Notes under the pieces: model-generated | What the model saw: the letters and a program-made list of their open reading frames with translations, nothing else | What the model was told of the DNA's origin: nothing | The model's database searches: none | Shown: piece after piece, positions 34,971-44,489 of the stretch | How positions within the stretch are numbered: position 1 is the stretch's first letter | Layout: the number at the start of each line of letters is the position of its first letter | DNA from: JAVJRN01 sp047635055 | GTDB taxonomy: Bacteria > Bacteroidota > Bacteroidia > Cytophagales > Cyclobacteriaceae | Reading direction: 5' to 3' | DNA: 64,000 bases | Assembly: GCA_047635055.1 (NCBI GenBank) | Contig: JBLIIJ010000007.1 | Coordinates: 5,530-69,529 of the forward strand | Position numbers and translations under genes: made by a program

Positions 34971-36017
34971 ATGAAGTTGTCAGCATTTAAGTTTGATTTA
35001 CCATCTAGTTGCATTGCACTACATCCAACAGAAAATCGCGACGAGTCTCGTTTAATGGTTATCCACAAAGACAGTGGCAAAATAGAACATAAAATTTTCA
35101 AAGATGTCGTTGACTATTTTTCCGAAGACGACATGATGGTATTGAATGATACTAAAGTATTCCCAGCAAGACTTTATGGAAATAAAGAAAAGACAGGTGC
35201 CAAGATAGAGGTATTTCTTTTAAGAGAACTTAACAAAGAAATGAAGCTATGGGATGTACTTGTAGACCCAGCAAGAAAAATACGTGTTGGTAACAAACTT
35301 TATTTTGGTGACGGTGAGTTGGTTGCTGAGGTGATTGATAATACGACCTCTCGAGGAAGAACTATTCGTTTTCTTTATGATGGAGATGAAACAGATTTCT
35401 ACAAGATGATCGATCGTCTAGGGGAGACTCCTTTACCTAAACATATAGACAGAGCTGCGGAACCAGAGGATAGAGAGAGATTTCAGACAATATATGCTAA
35501 AAATGTAGGTGCTGTAGCTGCTCCAACCGCTGGTTTACACTTCACAAAGTCAGTGTTAAAAAGACTGGAAATTATTGGTGTAGATATTGAAGCAATCACA
35601 CTACATATCGGATTGGGAACATTCAGACCTGTAGATGTAGAAGACTTGACCAAACACAAAATGGATTCTGAAAACTATTTTGTTAATGAGCAAACGGCTG
35701 ATAGAGTGAATCGCGCCATAGATGAGAAAAAAAGAATATGTGCGGTTGGAACGACCGTAATGAGATCTTTGGAGTCTTCCGTGTCAGCGACTAACAGACT
35801 TAAAGCGAACTCTGGATGGACAGACAAGTTTATATTTCCACAATATGACTTTAAAATTTGTAATGCCTTAATTACCAATTTTCATTTACCTGAATCCACA
35901 CTATTAATGATGGCTTCTGCCTTTGGTGGTTACGATTTAATGATGGAGGCTTATCAAATTGCAATTAAAGAAAAGTATCGTTTCTTCACTTATGGTGATG
36001 CAATGCTGATCATTTGA
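34971..36017 (+). CDS. queA: S-adenosylmethionine:tRNA ribosyltransferase-isomerase
   Basis: Makes epoxyqueuosine at wobble position 34 of tRNA. It is 348 residues with KLSAFKFDLP at the start, LNDTKVFPARL, AAPTAGLHFT, ITLHIGLGTFRPV, GTTVMRSLES and TNFHLPESTLLMMASAFGG, all family blocks. It overlaps ispD by 4 bp. Confidence 0.97.
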   Translation: MKLSAFKFDLPSSCIALHPTENRDESRLMVIHKDSGKIEHKIFKDVVDYFSEDDMMVLNDTKVFPARLYGNKEKTGAKIEVFLLRELNKEMKLWDVLVDPARKIRVGNKLYFGDGELVAEVIDNTTSRGRTIRFLYDGDETDFYKMIDRLGETPLPKHIDRAAEPEDRERFQTIYAKNVGAVAAPTAGLHFTKSVLKRLEIIGVDIEAITLHIGLGTFRPVDVEDLTKHKMDSENYFVNEQTADRVNRAIDEKKRICAVGTTVMRSLESSVSATNRLKANSGWTDKFIFPQYDFKICNALITNFHLPESTLLMMASAFGGYDLMMEAYQIAIKEKYRFFTYGDAMLII

Positions 36018-36703
36018 TGTTTCAGAATCACGTAATTATTGTTGCTGGAGGTTCGGGTACTCGAATGGGAACCTCGACTCCAAAGCAATTTTTACAGATT
36101 TGCAACATACCAATAATTATCAGGTCAATACAACGTTTCCTAGATTACGATTCAGCTATAAAAATCGTTGTTGTATTACCCGAAGCTCATTTTGAAACAT
36201 GGATGTCGATCAAGAATAATTTTTTGAAGGACGTGGAGGTTTCGATAGTAGCCGGTGGAGACAAACGAACAGATTCTGTTCGTAGTGGTCTACAATCAAT
36301 TAATTTATTTTCTGACTTTGACCTAGTGGCTATTCATGATGCGGTGCGTCCTCTGGTGAGTATTAGGTCTATAGCAGCATCATTTGAAAGCGCTAAAAAG
36401 AAGGGGAGTGGTATTTTAGCTGTTGTGTTGAAAGATTCAATTAGAGAAATAACTAATAACACAAGCAAAGCCCGGAATCGAGACGTTTACAGACTTATCC
36501 AGACACCACAGACGTTTGGATTAAGGACAATTTCAGCAGCTTATATATCACTGAGAACGCTAAATGAGTATAGTGACGATGCTGCTGTATATGAAGCTTT
36601 TGGGAAAGAGGTATATCTTGTAGATGGAGATTTTGAAAATCTAAAGATTACTACTCCTGAGGACATACAAATTGCAGAAGCTTTCTTAAATAAAGAACGC
36701 TAG
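36014..36703 (+). CDS. ispD: 2-C-methyl-D-erythritol 4-phosphate cytidylyltransferase
   Basis: The third step of the MEP isoprenoid pathway. It is 229 residues, with the nucleotide loop GGSGTRMGTSTPKQFLQI (12-29), the VAGGDKRTDSVRSGL block, HDAVRPLVS and TPQTFGL. It is coupled to queA by a 4-bp overlap. Its product ultimately supplies the carotenoid enzymes encoded 5 kb away, together with ispH. Confidence 0.96.
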   Translation: MMFQNHVIIVAGGSGTRMGTSTPKQFLQICNIPIIIRSIQRFLDYDSAIKIVVVLPEAHFETWMSIKNNFLKDVEVSIVAGGDKRTDSVRSGLQSINLFSDFDLVAIHDAVRPLVSIRSIAASFESAKKKGSGILAVVLKDSIREITNNTSKARNRDVYRLIQTPQTFGLRTISAAYISLRTLNEYSDDAAVYEAFGKEVYLVDGDFENLKITTPEDIQIAEAFLNKER

Positions 36704-36717
36704 GCAAGAGCCTAGCG
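36698..36717 (+). terminator. hairpin overlapping the ispD stop codon
   Basis: An 8-bp perfect stem CGCTAGGC/GCCTAGCG with an AAGA loop. The T-tract downstream is poor (CTAACTATTTT), so terminator strength is uncertain. Confidence 0.5.
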
Positions 36718-36741
36718 CTAACTATTTTGCTTTAAATTTCT

Positions 36742-36963
36742 TTAATATTCGTCCTCGTTAAAGAAAAAATCTTCCTTCGTTGGATAGTCAGGCCAAATTT
36801 CTTCTATATTTTCATATGGATTACCATCATCCTCGAGCTCTTGTAGATTCTCGACTACTTCAAGTGGTGCTCCTGATCTAATAGAAAAGTCGATTAACTC
36901 GTCCTTAGCAGCTGGCCATGGTGCATCTTCAAGATATGATGCTAATTCTAGTGTCCAATACAT
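36742..36963 (-). CDS. DUF2795 small protein
   Basis: A 73-residue acidic protein beginning MYWTLELASYLEDAPWPAAKDELIDFSIRSGAP, the DUF2795 pattern, with an extended acidic C-terminus. The function is unknown to me. It is convergent with ispD. Confidence 0.85.
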   Translation of the reverse strand: MYWTLELASYLEDAPWPAAKDELIDFSIRSGAPLEVVENLQELEDDGNPYENIEEIWPDYPTKEDFFFNEDEY

Positions 36964-37076
36964 AATTTATCTGCCTTTTAAAATTCGTGCAAAAATAGGT
37001 TTTTAAATGTTAAAACCTAATCTTTAGGTGCTTAATGAAAAACTCTTACTAAAGGTTTCAACAAAATTCAAATTTA

Positions 37077-38282
37077 TTATTCTTTTAGAATTTTCATTAA
37101 GCGTTCCTTTACCTCAATCTTATTTTTTTGCTGATTTAGCTTCCTTTGGATAAGATCATTCGCATCTCCTGCTCTTGAACTAAACTTAGCGCTATTTTCT
37201 TCAAAAGTCTCTAAGTCACTTTTATCTCTGCTTATTAATTCTCGTAAGATGCCGATTCTGATTGTTTTCTTTTTTTCAGCATCGGATCTGTCAAACTCTT
37301 TAAATCTTTTTCTTGCTAGCTTATCAATAAAGTCTCTTTCCATCAAAACCTGAGTTTGATCCAATGCTTCTTGTTTAATTAATTTTAAGCTTTGGTCAAA
37401 AGGTCTGAAATTTTTTAGTGTCTTTTTGTGCTGGTCTAGTTGTCGAAAGTCTAACCTTTTTTTTCCGGTAGACATTAGCTCAAGATCTTTGACTATACTG
37501 CCGATGTTTACTTGGGGCTCTTTGATTGGTGCCTTAGCTTTAAGCTTAAAGTTGAAATTTCTAAGGAGTGGGTCGTATTCTTCCTTAGCGATGTTACCTA
37601 CATCTTTCCACCGCTCTTTAAGCTCGTCAATTTTGTCATATTTGGCTTTTCCAAACAAGGATGGGACGTGTGTTGCTTCTTTTACCAAATATTCGTAAGT
37701 CCCTTTATATATTTTTTGAAGCCTGCGTTTATCTTCATAGAAAATTCTTTTACGTTCAAAAAAGTCTTCTATTTCTTTCCAAAAACTTGTTTCAAGCTCC
37801 TCTTGCTCTGATTCTAATGGATTACCGGTTTTTATCCATCGGGACTTTATTTCGTGAACGGCTTCTGTAGACTCCTTCCAATTTATTTCTTTAACAGCAT
37901 TTCTTAATTCTTCGATTTGACTTTTCTTAATTTCCGAATTACGAACCCTATTACTCTGTATAATGTCCTTTAACGAGCTTTCTAGTTCCGTAAGCTTTCC
38001 ATCTAATTGAGCATAGTCTCCTAAGCCTTCGTGATCAACTATGATGTTTTGTAGGTGAACCAGTTTCATTAAATATGAACCTTTGTTCTCAGATTCTTGG
38101 ATTGTTGTCTCGAGAATACTGACTTTCTTAGCCAAATCAGTAAATTTCGACTCAAAATATTCAATTGATGTTTTTTCATCGTCTGATTTAACGTCACCGA
38201 TGATTTTTGCAGAATGCTGTCCCCAAGCAGCTTTATAAATCTTGCTGTCTGCTATTTTCCCGAAAGATATTTCCCTACTCAC
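37077..38282 (-). CDS. DUF349 domain protein
   Basis: A 401-residue, highly charged and helical protein with several DUF349 repeats (WKESTEAVHEIKSRWIKTG, LKERWKDVGNIAKEEYDPLLRNFN). There is no signal peptide or membrane helix. DUF349 proteins are long helical cytoplasmic proteins of unclear role. It stands alone, divergent from ettA. Confidence 0.85.
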   Translation of the reverse strand: MSREISFGKIADSKIYKAAWGQHSAKIIGDVKSDDEKTSIEYFESKFTDLAKKVSILETTIQESENKGSYLMKLVHLQNIIVDHEGLGDYAQLDGKLTELESSLKDIIQSNRVRNSEIKKSQIEELRNAVKEINWKESTEAVHEIKSRWIKTGNPLESEQEELETSFWKEIEDFFERKRIFYEDKRRLQKIYKGTYEYLVKEATHVPSLFGKAKYDKIDELKERWKDVGNIAKEEYDPLLRNFNFKLKAKAPIKEPQVNIGSIVKDLELMSTGKKRLDFRQLDQHKKTLKNFRPFDQSLKLIKQEALDQTQVLMERDFIDKLARKRFKEFDRSDAEKKKTIRIGILRELISRDKSDLETFEENSAKFSSRAGDANDLIQRKLNQQKNKIEVKERLMKILKE

Positions 38283-38436
38283 TCTTTTACTAAAATCTAG
38301 AATTCTTAAAAACTATTAATGTAACTGTTATATTGTGGAATTGGTTGTATCGTAACGGGTTAAAATATCTTATTTCTGCCTATCTGTAATCAAAAGTTAT
38401 AAATCCTGTAAATTCGATTTTTGAAATTAATTAAAA

Positions 38437-40119
38437 ATGTCTGACGAAAAAATAATATTCTCCATGTCTGGGGTGAATAAGATTTATCCACCCAAGAAAC
38501 AAGTTCTCAACAATATATACTTATCATTTTTTTATGGTGCTAAGATAGGAGTGTTAGGCCTAAATGGTTCAGGTAAGTCTTCTTTATTGAAAATAATTGC
38601 CGGTATCGACAAGGATTATATTGGTGAAGTAGCATTTTCACAAGCATATACTGTTGGATTCCTTGAACAAGAGCCACAATTAGATGCCGATAAAACGGTA
38701 AAGGAGGTGATTAGTGAAGCTATGGGCGAGGTGAACGATCTCATAAAGCTTTATGATGAGATCAATCTTAAATTCTCTGAGCCTGAAATTCTTGAAGATC
38801 CTGATAAAATGAACAAGCTCATAGAGCAACAGGGTGAGGTTCAAGAAAAAATGGATAATCTCGGTGCTTGGGAGGTAGACACAGTATTGAAAAGAGCTAT
38901 GGATGCTCTTAGAACGCCACCAGAAGACGCTATTATTAAAAACTTATCTGGTGGTGAGAAAAGAAGAGTAGCGCTCTGCCGCTTGTTGCTACAAAAGCCG
39001 GATGTTTTGTTATTAGATGAGCCAACTAACCACCTTGATGCAGAGTCGGTACATTGGTTAGAGCAACATCTGCAGCAATATGAAGGAACTGTGATCGCAG
39101 TGACTCACGATAGGTACTTCCTTGATAATGTGGCAGGCTGGATTCTGGAGTTGGATAGAGGCGAGGGTATACCTTGGAAAGGGAATTATAGTAGCTGGTT
39201 AGAACAAAAAGAAAAACGTTTAGCCAAAGAAGAAAAGACGGAATCGAAAAGACAGAAAACACTTCAAAGGGAGCTTGAATGGGTAAGAATGTCCCCAAAA
39301 GGGAGGCAATCAAAAGCTAAGGCAAGACTGAGCGCTTATGACAAGTTACTAAGTCAGGAAGGTAAGGAGGCAGAATCTCAATTGGAGCTATTTATTCCAC
39401 CTGGCCCGCGATTAGGAACAAAAGTGATTGAAGCGAATGGTGTATCTAAGGCGTATGGAGATAAACTCCTATTTGAGAACCTTACATTTAGCTTACCTCA
39501 GGGAGGAATAGTTGGGGTTATCGGCCCCAATGGTGCTGGTAAAACAACGTTATTTAACCTTATTACTGGAAAGGAAAAGCCAGACGCAGGAACATTCGAA
39601 GTAGGCAGTACTGTAGAAATGGCTTACGTTGATCAGGAGCATGATGACCTTAAGCCAGATGAATCTGTTTATAAGGCTATCTCTGGGGGTAATGATATAA
39701 TACAGTTGGGAAATAAAGAGATGAATGCGCGCGCATACGTAAGTAAATTCAATTTTTCAGGATCAGATCAAGAGAAAAAAGTTGGGGTATTGTCTGGAGG
39801 TGAGAGAAACAGAGCTCATTTGGCAATTACCTTAAAACAAGGTGCCAATTTGGTGCTGCTTGATGAACCAACGAATGATTTGGACGTGAATACACTAAGA
39901 GCGCTAGAAGAGGCTTTAGAAAATTTTGGTGGATGTGCTGTTGTTATTAGCCATGATAGATGGTTCTTGGATAGAATTGCTACGCATATTTTGGCTTATG
40001 AAGGAGACTCTCAAGTTTACTGGTTTGAAGGAAATTATAGTGATTATGAAGAGAACAGGAAGAAACGACTTGGTGATACAGAGCCAACGAGAATCAAGTA
40101 TAAAAAGTTGATGAAATAA
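38437..40119 (+). CDS. ettA: energy-dependent translational throttle protein EttA (ABC-F)
   Basis: A 560-residue soluble protein with two ABC ATPase cassettes and no membrane domain. Walker A motifs are GLNGSGKSS and GPNGAGKTT; signatures are LSGGEKRRVALCRLLL and LSGGERNRAHLAITL; Walker B motifs are LLLDEPTNHLD and VLLDEPTNDLD. The linker contains RMSPKGRQSKAKARLSAYDKL, as in EttA. It binds the ribosomal E site and gates the first translation steps according to energy state. Confidence 0.96.
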   Translation: MSDEKIIFSMSGVNKIYPPKKQVLNNIYLSFFYGAKIGVLGLNGSGKSSLLKIIAGIDKDYIGEVAFSQAYTVGFLEQEPQLDADKTVKEVISEAMGEVNDLIKLYDEINLKFSEPEILEDPDKMNKLIEQQGEVQEKMDNLGAWEVDTVLKRAMDALRTPPEDAIIKNLSGGEKRRVALCRLLLQKPDVLLLDEPTNHLDAESVHWLEQHLQQYEGTVIAVTHDRYFLDNVAGWILELDRGEGIPWKGNYSSWLEQKEKRLAKEEKTESKRQKTLQRELEWVRMSPKGRQSKAKARLSAYDKLLSQEGKEAESQLELFIPPGPRLGTKVIEANGVSKAYGDKLLFENLTFSLPQGGIVGVIGPNGAGKTTLFNLITGKEKPDAGTFEVGSTVEMAYVDQEHDDLKPDESVYKAISGGNDIIQLGNKEMNARAYVSKFNFSGSDQEKKVGVLSGGERNRAHLAITLKQGANLVLLDEPTNDLDVNTLRALEEALENFGGCAVVISHDRWFLDRIATHILAYEGDSQVYWFEGNYSDYEENRKKRLGDTEPTRIKYKKLMK

Positions 40120-40150
40120 ATAGCCCGTTTTACCCTGTTAGAGAAAATGA

Positions 40151-40184
40151 AAAAGGCCATCCTAATTTTAAGATGGCCTTTTAT
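40151..40184 (+). terminator. intrinsic terminator after ettA
   Basis: An 11-bp stem AAAAGGCCATC/GATGGCCTTTT with a 10-nt AT-rich loop. It can serve both converging genes. Confidence 0.85.
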
Positions 40185-40203
40185 GATTTTGTCGAAATTA
40201 TCT

Positions 40204-40701
40204 TTATGCTTCGACTTCTTCTTTTACTTTTTTAGGTCTTCCTGGTAGCACAGTGTCTGGCTTGAAACCATTTTTATACCTTTTCTTACGAGTTTTCCAA
40301 ACTTTGAAGTTGTTCTTATTCCCAACTTCAAATTGCCATTTCATGTGGCCGGATGGAGTTTCCCACTGCAAGTTATCCGCCTTGTTGTTTCTCGGATTAT
40401 TATCCTTGTGAATAATCATCGTGAGTTCTTCAGGGGTGTCATTTGCTACAAATGCTCTGGCAGTTTCTTTATGAGGATAAACCGTTCTTCTACGTTTATC
40501 GTCATCTATCAGATCTAAGAAATAACACTTACATGTTTTATTCCATCGTTGGCGCATCATTTTGCCTTTGATTTTCATGTTTGTCTTACTTCCTTTATGC
40601 CAGGTAGTTCTCGTTTTACTTCTAATTTTTCCTCGATTAGAAATATCGTAATTAGTGAAACCCTTTATTGGATCCCATAATTCTTCACTTTGATCAGCCA
40701 T
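40204..40701 (-). CDS. NUMOD4/HNH endonuclease-like protein with AT-hook-like tail
   Basis: A 165-residue basic protein. Residues about 6-30 (EELWDPIKGFTNYDISNRGKIRS) are a NUMOD4 DNA-binding motif. The middle has HKETARAFV and IIHKDNNPRNNKADNLQWETPSGH, like the HNH fold of phage and homing endonucleases. The tail has a PGRPKK AT-hook-like motif. It lies free, with no intron, intein or phage genes beside it. It may be a stranded homing endonuclease or a host DNA-binding protein derived from one. Confidence 0.75.
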   Translation of the reverse strand: MADQSEELWDPIKGFTNYDISNRGKIRSKTRTTWHKGSKTNMKIKGKMMRQRWNKTCKCYFLDLIDDDKRRRTVYPHKETARAFVANDTPEELTMIIHKDNNPRNNKADNLQWETPSGHMKWQFEVGNKNNFKVWKTRKKRYKNGFKPDTVLPGRPKKVKEEVEA

Positions 40702-40934
40702 AATTGTTTGATGGTTTAAATTGTACTTAGGTTTTAAAAGCTGAAGTTGTTACACTCAAAACAAATCTAATCTTTTTAATTACAATTATATCAAATGATA
40801 TAAAATATTATTTCACTTACCCTTTTTTGCTTGTTGATTAGTAACGGTAATTTGGTTTGATAACTACTCCGAGACATATTAGGAGATTACCATAATTTGA
40901 TAATGACTTCAATCAATTATTTATTTGATGTACA

Positions 40935-41400
40935 ATGATTCTTAAAATCATTTCTCTGTTGTTATTATTCCAAGAAGGAAGGCCTTCTGCTGAATCTATT
41001 GATGTGCCTAGCGTTTTTAACATAAAGTATACAGTCAATTTATAATGGTATATAGAGATGGAAATTTTTAATGAGAAAGGTAAAAAGAAGTACCGTAGTG
41101 CTATTAAAAATACTACCGGCTTCATCATGCCATTTAATCTAGAAGGAGAAGTTTGAGGATTTCATAAAGTGGAGCTCTTTACTGCTGCCTACGATTTAAC
41201 CAAAACTGATGAATATGTAAGTTGGGAAGACAGGCAGAAAAAAGACATATCCAATATATTTAATACAGACAACAAGCTTATCCGTATGAGCTCAAAATTC
41301 TCGACTCCAAAAAAGGCTTCAATAAATATTTAAGATTAGAAAGGAACTAATTTGATTCAGGACACTTCTCCTTGAGAGTAGAAATTTATGAGAGACTATA
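40935..41400 (+). pseudogene. decayed small secreted protein gene
   Basis: From ATG 40935 one frame reads a signal-like start (MILKIISLLLLFQEGRPSAES), then TAA at 41043. It continues in frame through KGKKKYRSAIKNTTGFIMPF to TGA at 41154 and through GFHKVELFTAAYDLTKTDEY to TAA at 41331. A shift in an A-run near 41310 gives a further readable stretch (FNKYLRLERN..FDSGHFSLRVEIYE). I do not recognise the family. Confidence 0.5.
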
Positions 41401-41463
41401 ATGTTTATGGATATACTGGTAGGATATTAGAGGACAAGATCTCCTCATCTAATTCTGTGATTA

Positions 41464-41937
41464 CTACCGAAAAGTTTTGTTTTTGACTTTTTGTTGTTCG
41501 TATTTTTCAGGAGCATATAAAAATCCAAAGGCTTCTGCTCCTCCTTGAGAATGGGTTTCGTGGTGAACGTAATGCGCACGAATTATTCTTTGTAAATATT
41601 TTGACTTAGCCTTAAATGATATTTTTATCCTTCTATGAACAATGATATCATGAAAGATGAAGTAGAAAATACCATACCCTAAAATGCCAAATCCAATATA
41701 TCGAAGAAACTCCATGTTGTTGATTTCAAATCCTAAAACGATTAACGCGATGGATGGGAGACTAAAAACAAGGGCGAACAAGTCGTTTCTCTCAAATTTG
41801 TGATTATGGACTTTATGATGTGATCTATGCCACGTCCATAGAATTCCGTGCATTACATACTTATGAGTGAACCAGGCGACACCTTCCATGAAAAAGAAAG
41901 TGACTATGGCTAAGCCAATTCCAACAGCGATATTCAT
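41464..41937 (-). CDS. crtZ: beta-carotene 3-hydroxylase CrtZ
   Basis: A 157-residue di-iron membrane hydroxylase that adds 3-OH groups to beta-rings (beta-carotene to zeaxanthin). The histidine clusters are all present: H25 and H30 (HKYVMH), H37, H40 and H41 (HRSHH), H96 and H101 (HDIIVH), H122, H125 and H126 (HYVHH). It has three or four membrane helices. It begins 1 bp after the ispH stop, so the two are co-transcribed. Confidence 0.95.
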   Translation of the reverse strand: MNIAVGIGLAIVTFFFMEGVAWFTHKYVMHGILWTWHRSHHKVHNHKFERNDLFALVFSLPSIALIVLGFEINNMEFLRYIGFGILGYGIFYFIFHDIIVHRRIKISFKAKSKYLQRIIRAHYVHHETHSQGGAEAFGFLYAPEKYEQQKVKNKTFR

Positions 41938-41938
41938 C

Positions 41939-42784
41939 TTAAAACTTCTGTATTTCCTTTTTTATATCTTCCATGAGCCACATAGGCGTTGATGTAGCAC
42001 CACATATACCAATAGAGTCTCCCTTTTTAAACCACTCTAAATTCAGCTCGTTTTGATTAGAGATGAAAAAAGAGTTAGGATTATTTTCCTTACAAATATT
42101 GTAAAGTACTTTCCCATTCGAAGATTTTGTGCCAGACACAAAAATGATCGCATCAAATCTATTTGCAAATGTCCTTAACTCCTTATCTCTGTTTGACACC
42201 TGACGACAAATTGTATCGTTAGCATTTAACTCAATACCTGCCGCTATTAATTTCGCTTTTATATCATAAAAACTATCAGTACTCTTTGTCGTCTGACTAT
42301 ATAGCGTAATTTTTTTTGGCAGAGTGTTGATATCGAGTTCATCTAGGCTTTGAAATATCACTGCATTATTACTTGTTTGACCAAGAAGTCCGATAACTTC
42401 AGCATGTCCGTGCTTACCATAGATATATATGTTCTCATCTTTATCGTATGAGTTTTTTATACGATTTTGAAGTTTTAATACTACGGGGCATGACGCATCT
42501 ATTAGGGTAAGATTATTCTTTAATGCAAGTGCGTACGTGCTAGGAGGTTCGCCATGGGCTCTGATAAGCACTTTCGCATTTTGAATTTTCAATAAATCTT
42601 CATGGCTGATTATTTTTAAACCTTTATTTTGAAGTCTTCTTACCTCTTCATCATTATGTACAATGTCTCCAAGACAATATAATGACTTATCTTCTTCCAA
42701 TATTTCTTCTGCCATCTCGATAGCGTATACTACGCCAAAGCAAAAGCCGGAATTCTGATCAATGTTTACCTTTAAATCTAACAC
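41939..42784 (-). CDS. ispH: 4-hydroxy-3-methylbut-2-enyl diphosphate reductase
   Basis: The last step of the MEP pathway, making IPP and DMAPP. It is 281 residues. Iron-sulfur ligands C15 (SGFCFGV), C99 (ASCPVV) and C193 (DTICRQVSNR) are at family positions; HGEPP and KHGHAEV supply substrate-binding histidines. It is followed at once by crtZ, tying precursor supply to pigment synthesis. A dead insertion sequence lies upstream, between it and crtY. Confidence 0.96.
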   Translation of the reverse strand: MLDLKVNIDQNSGFCFGVVYAIEMAEEILEEDKSLYCLGDIVHNDEEVRRLQNKGLKIISHEDLLKIQNAKVLIRAHGEPPSTYALALKNNLTLIDASCPVVLKLQNRIKNSYDKDENIYIYGKHGHAEVIGLLGQTSNNAVIFQSLDELDINTLPKKITLYSQTTKSTDSFYDIKAKLIAAGIELNANDTICRQVSNRDKELRTFANRFDAIIFVSGTKSSNGKVLYNICKENNPNSFFISNQNELNLEWFKKGDSIGICGATSTPMWLMEDIKKEIQKF

Positions 42785-42892
42785 GTCATATTAACTTGAA
42801 AATGTTTTAATTGTTTAGAAACGCCACTCAGCAATTACTAATGTAATTAGCTAGTCAATTGAAACACTAATTATATTAGTCTTATGATTTGA

Positions 42893-43775
42893 GAGTTCGA
42901 AGGTACGAGCTTAATCAATTTCATCGATAGGTTCTCTTCCTCGGTAAAGTGCAAAAAATATCTGGCCGATATCAAGTGGTGAGACGGGTTCGTGTGTAGT
43001 CATAACGCTTACTGGAAGAAAAAGGATGATCCATTCCATCGGGTATGTAAAAGTTGTCGGCTTTGCGAATCAGTCACTTCAAATACGCTCTTCCATAAAG
43101 TGAAATTTGATTTGAGGAAAGCTTTCTTGATCCTTTTTGAGACGTACACAACGACAAAGAGCTGCGCTGGAGAAGCGATGGCAAGAAGATATAGTGTAAA
43201 TAGAAAGACCGCTTGGCTCTTTATGCACAAAGTAAGAAAGGCACAATGGCTAGTTCTGGTCAACATCCTATCGCTGGGGATTGTGAAGTTGGTGAGGCCT
43301 TTGTTGTAGAGAAAGTATCTAGTAAAAGAGGTCTAGGGGCGGAGAAAAAGAAGAAAGTCAGTGTTGTGATTGAAAAAGGTGAGAGTAGGGGGATTAGTAG
43401 AGCTTACGCCAGAAGTATCTCTAGTTTCTTCGCCGTGGAATTAGGTAAAATATTTAATCTTCCTATAGATAAAAGTGTGAAGCAGATTGATACAGATCAA
43501 TGGGAAGGATACCTTCCGTTGATGAAGGACTGGAATATAGTGCAGACAAAATGTGACCCTGGTGTTAATTTTAACCTTATGCACAGGTTTATACAGCAAT
43601 TGAAGGATGGTTGCGTGGCATTCATCGTCCTGTTAGTAAAGAGTATATCCAAGCTTATCTCGACGAATATTGCTACAGGTTCAATAGACATGGAACACGT
43701 GATTCGGTATTCAAGAATCTGATCAACAGGATGATGAAACACCAGCCAGTATGCCACCGATTATTAGTCAATTAA
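42893..43775 (+). mobile_element. IS1595-family (ISXO2-like) transposase remnant
   Basis: Three frames combine into one transposase. The first part is a zinc-ribbon region (KKYLADIKW, stop, DGFVCSHNAYW...HRVCKSCRLC...SNTLFHKVKFDL). After a frameshift near 43247 comes the DDE core (HPIAGDCEVGEAFVVEK...QIDTDQWEGYLPL). A frameshift near 43620 leads to the end (HRPVSKEYIQAYLDEYCYRFNRHGTRDSVFKNLI). It has at least one stop and two shifts, so it is inactive. Terminal repeats were not found. It sits inside the carotenoid cluster on the opposite strand, ending 7 bp from the crtY stop. Confidence 0.85.
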
Positions 43776-43781
43776 TAAATC

Positions 43782-44489
43782 CTAGATGGGCGATTCTGTA
43801 ATTTTTTTCTTGAAATTTCCGCGAAAGAGTTCAAAAAGAGAAATATTCATGAGCAGTAGAAGTAATGCATAAATAATATCCTCGATTGGTATTGTTATTA
43901 TTCTTAAACCAAAGTTTTCTGTGTCGTCATACCAGACCACAGGTGCAGGCGTAAAAGCTCCGGTTAATACACCATTTACTAACAAAAAGGGTAACAAGTG
44001 AATGGCATATGCTACGAAAAACTTCGTTAACCAAGATGGATTTATATAGGCCAATGTCATCAGAAATACCCCTGAAAATAAAAATGCCCAAAACGTATAT
44101 TCTTGCCCCTTAAATAAGATTGAGATTAATATCAAAAAGAAACCACCAATCATCATTGCAGGTGAAGTGAACTTCTTGTGAGCCATTTTAGGGAAGAAGT
44201 AACCTAAACATTCATAAATAAAAATACTTGCAAAAGGTACAGTTATAAAAAAAAGCCATTCTTCGATAGGTAAATGAAAAAGCTTAATTCCAACTAGGTA
44301 GTCATCATTAAAGCCCCAAACTTCATTTTTAGTAAATATTACATCCCATATTATAAAGAAAGTCGCTGTTAGAGCAATTGCAGGGAATAGTGCCTTCCAC
44401 TGTTTGTAATACTGCAATCTGCTTTCAAATGAACGGGCTAAGGGGAATGAAATAGTAAAGATATTGATGCTTAGATATAGCCAGCTCAT
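43782..44489 (-). CDS. crtY: lycopene beta-cyclase, fused CrtYcd type
   Basis: A 235-residue membrane protein with about six or seven helices in two similar halves, each with the cyclase motif of this class (PIEEWLFFITVPFASIFIYE, and PIEDIIYALLLLLMNISLFE). It closes lycopene ends to beta-rings. The start codon overlaps the crtB stop by one base. The C-terminus ends next to the dead IS element, so the last few residues might be altered. Confidence 0.92.
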   Translation of the reverse strand: MSWLYLSINIFTISFPLARSFESRLQYYKQWKALFPAIALTATFFIIWDVIFTKNEVWGFNDDYLVGIKLFHLPIEEWLFFITVPFASIFIYECLGYFFPKMAHKKFTSPAMMIGGFFLILISILFKGQEYTFWAFLFSGVFLMTLAYINPSWLTKFFVAYAIHLLPFLLVNGVLTGAFTPAPVVWYDDTENFGLRIITIPIEDIIYALLLLLMNISLFELFRGNFKKKITESPI

